From Candidatus Uabimicrobium amorphum (lineage in GTDB: Bacteria; Planctomycetota; Uabimicrobiia; Uabimicrobiales; Uabimicrobiaceae), in the NCBI RefSeq assembly GCF_009002475.1, contig NZ_AP019860.1, positions 1,922,001 through 1,986,000 on the forward strand: a stretch of DNA of 64,000 bases, read 5' to 3'. Positions 17,239 through 23,515 of the stretch are shown here, piece after piece. Each line of letters starts with the position of its first letter. The first letter of the stretch is position 1. The notes below the pieces were generated by a model. It saw only the letters and a list, made by a program, of their open reading frames with translations. It searched no databases and had not been told where the DNA came from. The position numbers were made by a program, and so were the translations under genes.

Positions 17239-18021
17239 ATGAAACTGGAAGAACTTAAAGACTCTACACGCGAAGCTCTCTTTGGATACCTGCTATTTTT
17301 AGGCGATAGCAATTTAGTTTTAGGGCATCGTCTCTCCGAGTGGTGTGGTCATGGGCCCATGCTTGAAGAAGACATTGCTTTAGCCAATTTGGCTTTGGAT
17401 TGTGTGGGGCAATCGGCTAATTTTCTAAAACTAGCCGGTGAAGTCGAAGGCAAAAATCGCAATGAAGATGACCTAGCTTATCTTCGCGATGCCGTCGACT
17501 TTCGCAATGCCACAATCGCAGAGTTACCGCGTGGAGATTTTGGATATACAATTATGCGCCAATTTTTGGTTTCAACATATCTGTATATCGTTTTTAAAAA
17601 TTTGCGCGAAAGTAGTTTTGACGATTTAAAAAGCATTGCGCAAAAAAGTATCAAAGAAATTAAGTATCATGTCCGCCATAGCAGCGAATGGGTACTGCGT
17701 CTCGGAGATGGCACAGAAGAAAGCCACGAACGTATTCAAAAATCCCTCAATGAACTTTGGCGCTACACGGACGAGTTGTTCACTCATACTGCGACAGATA
17801 AAACACTCATAGAGCAAAATATTATTAGTGATATGAGTAAGTATCATAGTGAATGGCTAGAAATTGTCTCCCAGGTGATCAAAGAAGCGACATTGACCAT
17901 ACCTGAGGAGAAAACATATTTGTACCACAATGGTCGCGAGGGAAAACACACGGAGTACCTTGGACATATGTTGGCGGAAATGCAAATTTTACCTAGATCT
18001 CATCCTGGTGCCGTATGGTAG
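17239..18021 (+). CDS. paaC: Phenylacetyl-CoA epoxidase structural subunit PaaC
   Basis: 260 residues, a ferritin-like helical subunit that supports PaaA and binds no iron. Family features: GDSNLVLGHRLSEWCGHGPM, LEEDIALANLALDCVGQS, KEIKYHVRHSSEWVLRLGDGTEES-type helix and the C-terminal GREGKHTEYLGHMLAEMQ. It overlaps paaD by 7 bp. Confidence 0.94.
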   Translation: MKLEELKDSTREALFGYLLFLGDSNLVLGHRLSEWCGHGPMLEEDIALANLALDCVGQSANFLKLAGEVEGKNRNEDDLAYLRDAVDFRNATIAELPRGDFGYTIMRQFLVSTYLYIVFKNLRESSFDDLKSIAQKSIKEIKYHVRHSSEWVLRLGDGTEESHERIQKSLNELWRYTDELFTHTATDKTLIEQNIISDMSKYHSEWLEIVSQVIKEATLTIPEEKTYLYHNGREGKHTEYLGHMLAEMQILPRSHPGAVW

Positions 18022-18512
18022 TAAAAATGACCTCTGAGGAAATATGGCAAATGCTTGCCGAAGTAAAAGATCCGGAAATACCTCTGGTAACCATCACCGG
18101 AATGGGTATTGTTCGCGATGTTTTGGTAAACGATCACCACGTAGAAGTGGTGATCACTCCAACGTATTCAGGTTGTCCGGCAATGAAGGAAATCAACGAT
18201 AGTATCGCACAAAAACTACGCGAAAATAACATTGAAGATTTCACCATCAAGTCTGTTTTGTCACCACCATGGACAACCGATTGGATGACAGAAGAAACTC
18301 GCGAGAAACTAAAGGAAAGCGGTATTGCTCCTCCCCACAAAGTACAAACAAATGAGTTGTTGAGTCTACTTAGCGACAAAAGGGTCGTTACATGCCCGTA
18401 TTGTGGTAGCGAAGACACCAAAAAAACAAGTGAATTCGGCTCGACATTGTGTAAAGCCCTACATTTCTGTAATGGATGTCAACAACCCTTCGAATATTTT
18501 AAATGTATATAG
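18015..18512 (+). CDS. paaD: Phenylacetate degradation protein PaaD (Fe-S/MIP18 family)
   Basis: 165 residues from the ATG at 18015; an ATG at 18027 is an alternative, and neither has a strong ribosome site. The N-terminal half is a DUF59/MIP18 domain (VKDPEIPLVTITGMGIVRDV, TPTYSGCPAM), used in iron-sulfur cluster or di-iron centre assembly. The C-terminus has CPYCGSEDT and CNGCQQPFEYFKC, a four-cysteine metal site. Needed for active epoxidase in other bacteria. Ends the tight paaABCD block. Confidence 0.92.
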   Translation: MVVKMTSEEIWQMLAEVKDPEIPLVTITGMGIVRDVLVNDHHVEVVITPTYSGCPAMKEINDSIAQKLRENNIEDFTIKSVLSPPWTTDWMTEETREKLKESGIAPPHKVQTNELLSLLSDKRVVTCPYCGSEDTKKTSEFGSTLCKALHFCNGCQQPFEYFKCI

Positions 18513-18535
18513 AGACAAAAAACGTTCCGATCCCG

Positions 18536-18597
18536 ACCCCGTTCCCGATCCTGAAATTATCACAAAACCAAAATAATTTGGGTCATGAACGGGGTCT
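18536..18597. repeat. Inverted repeat between paaD and paaG
   Basis: GACCCCGTTC (18536-18545) and GAACGGGGTC (18588-18597) are perfect reverse complements. Repeated CCGATCCCGACCCC-type units are seen at its left end, and related TTCCGAGCCCG units lie after paaH near 20645. It may end the paaABCD transcript or be a short dispersed repeat. Confidence 0.5.
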
Positions 18598-18677
18598 CAT
18601 ACCTAGGGCATATCATCATTAATCTTCATATTAAACAAACTTTAATTGATAAAACGCCCTAATAGAAAGATAATTCA

Positions 18678-19466
18678 ATGCAATATCAACACATAACCTA
18701 TGTAGTAGAAGATAACGTTGCAATTATTACTCTCAATCGACCAGACGTTCTCAATAGTTTTCACATGGAAATGGCACGCGAATTACAAGAAATCCTTCGC
18801 GACGTTAACGATAACAGTGAAGTACGCTGTGCCCTTCTTACAGGAGGCGGACGGGCCTTTTGTGCAGGCCAAGACTTGGCAGAAGCCACCAAAAACCCGG
18901 AAGAGGAAAAAATACTCGGAGATTTTGTCGAACAAATGTACAACCCCATTGTTCGCGGAATTCGCAACACCCCAAAGCCCGTTGTGTGTGCCGTAAACGG
19001 CGTTGCGGCAGGTGCGGGAGCCAATTTAGCACTTGCCTGTGATATTGTTTTTGCTTCCGATCGTGCCTCATTCATTCAATCCTTTTGCAAAATAGGTCTA
19101 GTACCTGACACCGCCGGATCGTTTTTTCTTCCACGTTTAATCGGGTTTGGACGTGCAAGTGCCTTGATGCTTCTCGGTGACAAGATCAGTGCGCAACAAG
19201 CCCTGGATATGGGTATGATTTACCGCGTGGTAGAAAATGATTGTCTACTCGAAGAGGCCACGGAAACAGCTAGATATTTAGCGACGCAACCTACCAAGGG
19301 TCTCGGTTATATTAAACAAGCTATGAATAGAAGCTTAGTCAATGATCTAGAAGCACAATTAAATGCAGAAAAAGAGTTACAAACTCTTGCCGGACAAACA
19401 CAAGATTACAAAGAAGGTGTTCAGGCGTTCTTAGAAAAACGTAAACCAAAATTTATGGGGAATTAG
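18678..19466 (+). CDS. paaG: Enoyl-CoA hydratase/isomerase PaaG type
   Basis: 262 residues of the crotonase fold. Visible: the CoA-binding GGGRAFCAGQDLAEA and the oxyanion-hole block NGVAAGAGANLALACD, then IGLVPDTAGSFFLPRLIG. The AGQDLAE and PDTAGS blocks are typical of PaaG, 2-(1,2-epoxy-1,2-dihydrophenyl)acetyl-CoA isomerase, which opens the epoxide to an oxepin ring. Its place between paaABCD and paaH supports that over a beta-oxidation hydratase. It is 166 bp from paaD, so it may have its own promoter. It lies 1 bp before paaH. Confidence 0.88.
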   Translation: MQYQHITYVVEDNVAIITLNRPDVLNSFHMEMARELQEILRDVNDNSEVRCALLTGGGRAFCAGQDLAEATKNPEEEKILGDFVEQMYNPIVRGIRNTPKPVVCAVNGVAAGAGANLALACDIVFASDRASFIQSFCKIGLVPDTAGSFFLPRLIGFGRASALMLLGDKISAQQALDMGMIYRVVENDCLLEEATETARYLATQPTKGLGYIKQAMNRSLVNDLEAQLNAEKELQTLAGQTQDYKEGVQAFLEKRKPKFMGN

Positions 19467-19467
19467 T

Positions 19468-20631
19468 GTGGCAGAGAAAATTCAAATAGGGGTTCTTGGC
19501 AGCGGAACGATGGGAAATGGTATTGCACAAATAGCTGCGACACAAGGACATGACGTCATCATTGTTGATAACAACGAAGAAGCGCTGGTGAATGCGAGTA
19601 AAAAATTACAAAAAATCTTTACGCGTCTTGTGGAAAAAAAGCGCATGACCACCGAGGAAATGCAGGCGAGTATTTCACGAACGACTTACACCACAGACTT
19701 CGAATCTTTAAGCAATAGTAAACTGATTATTGAAGCCATCGTCGAAGATCTCAACGTCAAACAACAAGTCTTTGAAAAATTAGAAAACATCGTCAGTGAA
19801 GACTGTATTCTAGCAACGAATACCTCCTCGTTATCTGTAACCGCTGTTGCTTCAGGATGCAAGAAAGATAGCCGCGTGCTGGGAATTCACTTCTTCAACC
19901 CAGCACCTCTCATGCCGCTAGTAGAAATTGTTCCTGGTCTTGCCACAGATGAACAAACATTGCAAAACGCCAAGCAAATCATCGACTCGTGGGGAAAAAC
20001 TGTTGTAATCGCCAAAGATACTCCGGGATTTATCGTCAACCGTATTGCACGTCCATTTTATGGAGAATCGATACGCATTCTCGAAGAAGGAGTTGCTGAC
20101 GTAGCCACCATCGATTGGGCGCTCAAAGAGTATGGTTTTCGCATGGGGCCTTTTGAACTCATGGATCTTATTGGCAATGATGTCAACTATAAAGTGACGT
20201 GTTCGGTGTTTGCCGCTTTTTTCTACGACCAGCGCTATAAACCTTCTTTTACACAACAACGCCTTGTAGAAGCTAGACGTTACGGACGCAAAAGTGGACA
20301 TGGCTATTACAGCTATGCAGAAAATGCGCAAAAACCTGAAGCGAAGCAAGACAAAGAACTTGCGGAACAGATAATGATGCGCGTGGTATGTATGATTATC
20401 AATGAGGCAGTGGATGCGGTCTTTTTGCAAATAGCCTCTGCAGCGGATATTGATTTAGCGATGACCAAGGGTGTCAACTATCCCAAGGGTCCTATTGCAT
20501 GGGCGCAAGAGATGGGACTAGAAAAAGTTCTCGATTATCTACAAAATCTCTATGAAGAGTATGGCGAAGATCGTTATCGCCCAAGTCCTCTACTGCGTAG
20601 AATGGTAAAAAATAATCAGAATTTTGATTAA
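19468..20631 (+). CDS. paaH: 3-hydroxyacyl-CoA dehydrogenase PaaH type
   Basis: 387 residues with a GTG start at 19468. The NAD-binding GSGTMGNGIAQIAA lies at the N-terminus, followed by IVEDLNVKQQVF, TNTSSLSVTA, GIHFFNPAPLMPLVEI (catalytic His) and the C-terminal domain beginning PGFIVNRIARPFYGE. A second partial C-terminal domain follows from about residue 300. In the phenylacetate pathway PaaH oxidises 3-hydroxyadipyl-CoA; context supports that role. Genes paaZ, paaJ, paaK and paaE are not in this window. Confidence 0.88.
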   Translation: MAEKIQIGVLGSGTMGNGIAQIAATQGHDVIIVDNNEEALVNASKKLQKIFTRLVEKKRMTTEEMQASISRTTYTTDFESLSNSKLIIEAIVEDLNVKQQVFEKLENIVSEDCILATNTSSLSVTAVASGCKKDSRVLGIHFFNPAPLMPLVEIVPGLATDEQTLQNAKQIIDSWGKTVVIAKDTPGFIVNRIARPFYGESIRILEEGVADVATIDWALKEYGFRMGPFELMDLIGNDVNYKVTCSVFAAFFYDQRYKPSFTQQRLVEARRYGRKSGHGYYSYAENAQKPEAKQDKELAEQIMMRVVCMIINEAVDAVFLQIASAADIDLAMTKGVNYPKGPIAWAQEMGLEKVLDYLQNLYEEYGEDRYRPSPLLRRMVKNNQNFD

Positions 20632-20685
20632 GGTGTCATTCTTTTCCGAGCCCGTTTCCGAGCCTGTCAAAACACCAACTTAGGT

Positions 20686-20766
20686 TGTCATCCCTGACTT
20701 GATCAGGGATCCAGCGTTGACAAGTCAACTTCATATTGCTGGTTTCCCGCTTACGCGGGAATGACA
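20686..20766. repeat. 81-bp palindromic (REP-like) element
   Basis: Bounded by TGTCATCCC and GGGAATGACA. It folds into three nested hairpins: TCCCTGA-CTTGA-TCAGGGA, GTTGAC-AA-GTCAAC within CCAGC/GCTGG, and TTCCCGC-TTAC-GCGGGAA, giving a cruciform shape. Similar GTCATCCCTGA...GCGGGAATGAC elements are widely scattered in many bacterial genomes. It lies between the convergent paaH gene and the basic-protein gene. Confidence 0.7.
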
Positions 20767-20798
20767 CTGGCTCGGATTAAAGATACTGAGAATATCCT

Positions 20799-21119
20799 TT
20801 AACGCGAACGACGTTTGCGAATAGGGCGCGAAGACGATTTGCGATTGCTATACAAATCGCTACTGTGATCTACTTTTTGTAGCGTCAAACGCGGTCGAGA
20901 AACGGTTTTTGTCGCAGACCTATACTTATTGTACGTACTCGCGGATTTTTCAAATCCAGGATGAACAGGTCCGGTAAGAGACTTTACGCGACGTCCTGGA
21001 CGTAGGGGTTTTGCCGTGGGTTTAGTGTTGTTACCTATATAGCGGGAAGAAGGACTACCCCAAACATTTCCTTTGCTTTGCGAAGAGCTTTTTCTCGTTT
21101 TTTTTCTGACAACTCGCAT
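20799..21119 (-). CDS. Highly basic low-complexity hypothetical protein
   Basis: 106 residues made largely of Arg, Lys and Ser, with no acidic stretch; predicted very high pI. GAGAGGGGG precedes the ATG. The composition (KKTRKSSSQSKG start; SSSRPIRKRRSR end) suggests binding to nucleic acid or other polyanion, but no fold is recognised. It is divergent from hemD with a 105-bp shared upstream region. Confidence 0.5.
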   Translation of the reverse strand: MRVVRKKTRKSSSQSKGNVWGSPSSRYIGNNTKPTAKPLRPGRRVKSLTGPVHPGFEKSASTYNKYRSATKTVSRPRLTLQKVDHSSDLYSNRKSSSRPIRKRRSR

Positions 21120-21224
21120 ACTTGCCCCCTCTCTATAAATGAAAATTTATAAACATTGTAACGACACGAGAATCTATTATAACGACTTTGCCCAAAAAAA
21201 GCAATATTTTGCTGAGGAAAGCAC

Positions 21225-21914
21225 ATGCAACGCAGAATTTTCTATACGGGAAGCAAAAAACCACCGCAAAGCGATCTCCATTTACTGTGGACACCTACAA
21301 TAGCCATCGAATACTCTCCGCCGACAAACCAGGAAAAGCTCCAGCAAATGATGGCGCAAGAATGTAGATATGTATTTTTCAGTAGACACGGAGTGATTGG
21401 TTTTCGTAAACACTTTGCGCTTCCACCGCATGCAATCGTTTATGCCGTGGGAAAAACAACGTGTAATTGTATTCGCGATATTTGGGATACGGTATCGGTG
21501 TTTACGCCTGAAGAGCAGAATGCGTTGGGAATGATCAAACTATTTGAACGCCAAGAAAAGCCATTTACTACAGTGGTAATCCAGGGAAACAAAGGTCGCA
21601 AGGAATTTAGCGATTGGCTAACGGAAAACAACTGGCCTTTTCTCACGAGTTGTGTGTATCAAAATACATTACGAAAAAACGACGTGCTGCAAAAACATTG
21701 GCAAAACAACGAAAATGAATATGTGCTTTTCACTTCCCCGTCGACAGTGAAGGGATTTCTATACTCGATCGCCGCACAAGACTTGCAAAATGTTGCGTCT
21801 CGCTTGATGTCCATCGGCCCCACGACAAGCAATGCAATACGCGAGCACGGAGGTAAAGTACATTACCAATGCCTATGCCCTGACATACAAGACTTGATTC
21901 GCCACATACCATAA
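21225..21914 (+). CDS. hemD: Uroporphyrinogen-III synthase
   Basis: 229 residues, near the family norm. HemD closes and inverts ring D of hydroxymethylbilane in heme synthesis. The family is poorly conserved; support comes from VFFSRHGVIGF in the first domain, AVGKTT, YVLFTSPSTVKGF in the second domain and IGPTTSNAIREHG near the end, all typical positions. GAGGAAA ribosome site. No other heme gene is adjacent. Confidence 0.78.
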   Translation: MQRRIFYTGSKKPPQSDLHLLWTPTIAIEYSPPTNQEKLQQMMAQECRYVFFSRHGVIGFRKHFALPPHAIVYAVGKTTCNCIRDIWDTVSVFTPEEQNALGMIKLFERQEKPFTTVVIQGNKGRKEFSDWLTENNWPFLTSCVYQNTLRKNDVLQKHWQNNENEYVLFTSPSTVKGFLYSIAAQDLQNVASRLMSIGPTTSNAIREHGGKVHYQCLCPDIQDLIRHIP

Positions 21915-21951
21915 AAAAATCCTGCACAGTATAACAAAGTACCGTGCAGGA
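21914..21951 (-). terminator. Rho-independent terminator of the sigma/tRNA transcript
   Basis: On the minus strand TCCTGCAC (complement of 21944-21951) pairs with GTGCAGGA (complement of 21920-21927), followed by a run of T (complement of 21914-21920). It is six bases past the sigma-factor stop codon. Confidence 0.85.
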
Positions 21952-21956
21952 GACAA

Positions 21957-22481
21957 TTATTGTGCTAGCTTTAGTTTAATTTGCTTTTTTGCCTGGTGGA
22001 CGCGCCAGTAAACAGTCGCTTCCGAGCAACCTTCTATCTTGGCAACATCCCCCGTATCCATTTCATATAAAATAGTAAGAACAATGGCTGATTTGAGTTT
22101 AGGAGACAGTGTTTCTAGGTATTTGTCAATACCACTGTGCATTTCTTCCTCATGAATCATTTTTTCGAGTGCCGAAGGAGAAAGATCTACGCGCTCAGGT
22201 AGTTGCGAACACGCATGAACTTTTCTGTTTTTGTTCTTCGACAAAAACGTGTATGTTGTATTTATTGCAATTTTGTACAACCACGTGTATATATTGGATT
22301 TTTCCTGAAAACAAGCTGCATTTTTCCACGCCTTCATAAACACTTCTTGTGTTAGATCTTCAGCGTCTATTTCATTGGCAACCATTCGTCGAATCGTTGC
22401 TTTTATTTTGACCATACAGGTTTGCATCTCGTCTTCATCAAAAAAGCCTTTCTCTTCTTTTGCCGTCATTTTTCTTACCAT
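21957..22481 (-). CDS. ECF-type RNA polymerase sigma factor
   Basis: 174 residues from the ATG at 22481; an ATG at 22469 is also possible, while longer in-frame starts run into the tRNA genes. Region 2 is seen in DAEDLTQEVFMKAW and SNIYTWLYKIAINTTYTFL, region 4 in LSPKLKSAIVLTILYEMDTGDVAKIEGCSEATVYWRV. No anti-sigma gene is beside it. It lies 43 bp downstream of the last tRNA of the array with no terminator between, so it may be made from the same attenuated transcript. Confidence 0.85.
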   Translation of the reverse strand: MVRKMTAKEEKGFFDEDEMQTCMVKIKATIRRMVANEIDAEDLTQEVFMKAWKNAACFQEKSNIYTWLYKIAINTTYTFLSKNKNRKVHACSQLPERVDLSPSALEKMIHEEEMHSGIDKYLETLSPKLKSAIVLTILYEMDTGDVAKIEGCSEATVYWRVHQAKKQIKLKLAQ

Positions 22482-22523
22482 TCCAAAAAAGTGAATACTA
22501 AAACTATACATATAGTCACTTAA

Positions 22524-22597
22524 TACTGGTGGTGGGAGTCGAACCCACAAACCCTTGGTCCTAAGCCAAGTCCCTTTACCAGTTTGGGCACACCAGC
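22524..22597 (-). tRNA. tRNA-Leu-like (anticodon TAG), short variable arm
   Basis: 74 bases with G1-containing acceptor GCTGGTG, D-loop GG, anticodon stem CTTGG/CCAAG with loop CTTAGGA, a 5-base variable region and T-arm GTGGG-TTCGACT-CCCAC, discriminator A. The anticodon reads CUA/CUG leucine codons, but bacterial tRNA-Leu should have a long variable arm, absent here. No CCA encoded. Last tRNA of the array. Confidence 0.85.
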
Positions 22598-22603
22598 TCA
22601 TGG

Positions 22604-22689
22604 TGGAGAGAGAAGGATTCGAACCTTCGTAGATCATCACGATCGGTAGATTTACAGTCTACTCCCTTTGGCCACTCGGGCATCCCTCC
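22604..22689 (-). tRNA. tRNA-Tyr (anticodon GTA), copy 2
   Basis: 86 bases with acceptor GGAGGGA/TCTCTCC, anticodon stem GTAGA/TCTAC with loop CTGTAAA, the long variable arm expected for bacterial tRNA-Tyr and T-loop TTCGAAT. Sequence is the same as the copy at 22864-22949. Confidence 0.95.
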
Positions 22690-22698
22690 GATTTGTCA

Positions 22699-22772
22699 TA
22701 CTGATGGTGGGAGTCGAACCCACAAACCCTTGATTTTGAATCAAGTCCCTTTACCAGTTTGGGCACACCAGT
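22699..22772 (-). tRNA. tRNA-Leu-like (anticodon CAA), short variable arm
   Basis: 74 bases; acceptor ACTGGTG/CATCAGT, anticodon stem CTTGA/TCAAG with loop TTCAAAA, variable region of 5 bases (GGTTT). Anticodon reads UUG. Same unusual short variable arm as its neighbours. Confidence 0.85.
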
Positions 22773-22785
22773 TTACGGTTACAAA

Positions 22786-22859
22786 TACTGGTGGTGGGAT
22801 TCGAACCCACAAATACTTGATTTTAAGTCAAGTCCCTATACCAATTTGGGCACACCAGT
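22786..22859 (-). tRNA. tRNA-Leu-like (anticodon TAA), short variable arm, copy 2
   Basis: 74 bases; acceptor ACTGGTG/CACCAGT, anticodon stem CTTGA/TCAAG with loop CTTAAAA, T-loop TTCGAAT. Reads UUA. Differs from the 23046-23119 copy at the D-stem (TATAGGG against TAAAGGG) and variable region. Confidence 0.85.
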
Positions 22860-22863
22860 TCAA

Positions 22864-22949
22864 TGGAGAGAGAAGGATTCGAACCTTCGTAGATCATCAC
22901 GATCGGTAGATTTACAGTCTACTCCCTTTGGCCACTCGGGCATCCCTCC
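22864..22949 (-). tRNA. tRNA-Tyr (anticodon GTA), copy 1
   Basis: 86 bases, same sequence as 22604-22689, with GTA anticodon and long variable arm. It sits exactly 260 bp upstream of that copy in the transcript direction, within a tandem duplication. Confidence 0.95.
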
Positions 22950-22958
22950 GATTTGTCA

Positions 22959-23032
22959 TACTGATGGTGGGAGTCGAACCCACAAATCCTTGGTTCTTAG
23001 CCAAGTCCCTTTACCAATTTGGGCACACCAGT
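22959..23032 (-). tRNA. tRNA-Leu-like (anticodon AAG), short variable arm
   Basis: 74 bases; acceptor ACTGGTG/CATCAGT, anticodon stem CTTGG/CCAAG with loop CTAAGAA. The anticodon AAG would read CUU and, if A34 becomes inosine, CUC. Leucine AAG anticodons are unusual in bacteria, which normally use GAG. Short variable arm. Confidence 0.8.
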
Positions 23033-23045
23033 TTACGGTTACAAA

Positions 23046-23119
23046 TACTGGTGGTGGGATTCGAACCCACAAATCCTTGATTTTAAGTCAAGTCCCTTTA
23101 CCAATTTGGGCACACCAGT
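23046..23119 (-). tRNA. tRNA-Leu-like (anticodon TAA), short variable arm, copy 1
   Basis: 74 bases; acceptor ACTGGTG/CACCAGT, anticodon loop CTTAAAA, T-loop TTCGAAT. First tRNA after the leader terminator, which ends about 20 bases upstream. Confidence 0.85.
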
Positions 23120-23130
23120 TCACGTTAAAA

Positions 23131-23184
23131 ATTTTGCAAAAAAAAAGCCCTGAACTCCTTGATATTAGAAGTTCAGGGCTTTAG
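23131..23184 (-). terminator. Intrinsic terminator between the Leu/Tyr leader and the tRNA array (attenuator)
   Basis: On the minus strand AAAGCCCTGAACT pairs with AGTTCAGGGCTTT (13 bp, plus-strand 23143-23182), followed by nine T including the stem end. It lies 15 bases after the stop codon of the leader ORF and about 20 bases before the first tRNA. No other gene would need a terminator here, so premature termination of the tRNA operon is its likely job. A candidate competing pairing is CCTGTACT in the leader codons with AGTTCAGG in the 3' arm (7 of 8 pairs). Confidence 0.85.
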
Positions 23185-23197
23185 GTAAGTTTATTTT

Positions 23198-23281
23198 TCA
23201 TGACAAACCATCTCCACGCCTTCCCTTCCGAAGGATATATAAGTACAGGTATAAGTAGTTGAGCAGTAAATAATTTTTCAT
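23198..23281 (-). CDS. Leu/Tyr-rich leader peptide upstream of the tRNA array
   Basis: 27 codons, ATG at 23281, with AAGGAAAG upstream at good spacing. Eight residues are Leu and five are Tyr; residues 4-17 read YLLLNYLYLYLYIL. Leucine codons used are TTA x3, CTG x2, CTC, CTT and TTG; tyrosine codons TAC x3 and TAT x2. These are codons read by the tRNAs encoded downstream on the same strand. The ORF is followed by a strong terminator and then the array, the arrangement of a classic amino-acid biosynthesis leader (compare leuL), but in front of tRNA genes. A small membrane protein is the alternative; the match to the tRNA set makes a leader more likely. Confidence 0.75.
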   Translation of the reverse strand: MKNYLLLNYLYLYLYILRKGRRGDGLS

Positions 23282-23515
23282 GTTTCTTTCCTTGGCAGAT
23301 AATTTTATATCAATAATAATCACTTGAAGTTTACATTAAACCAACACAGTTTCATTTTACAATAAACATTTGTATTTTTGTTTGTTTACAGTATTAGACT
23401 GTCGCATTGTTCAATATCTTTGAAAAAAATTTTTTATTCCTAAAAATTCGTGTTACACTATTCTTTCTACAAAGAAGTAGATACTTTTACCAAACCATAT
23501 ATTCGGAGAATGTGG

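Noticed and set aside
22524..23119. Regularly spaced repeats resembling a CRISPR array
   Set aside because: The repeats are tRNA arms (GGTGGGAGTCGAACCCAC and similar) and the units fold as tRNAs; no cas genes are present.
22759..23184. 141-codon plus-strand open frame across the tRNA array
   Set aside because: It lies antisense to five tRNA genes and the leader terminator, and its internal peptide repeats simply mirror the repeated tRNA sequences.
23198..23281. Reading the Leu/Tyr ORF as a small membrane toxin or transport subunit
   Set aside because: Possible from hydrophobicity, but terminator position and exact match of codons to the downstream tRNAs fit a leader much better.
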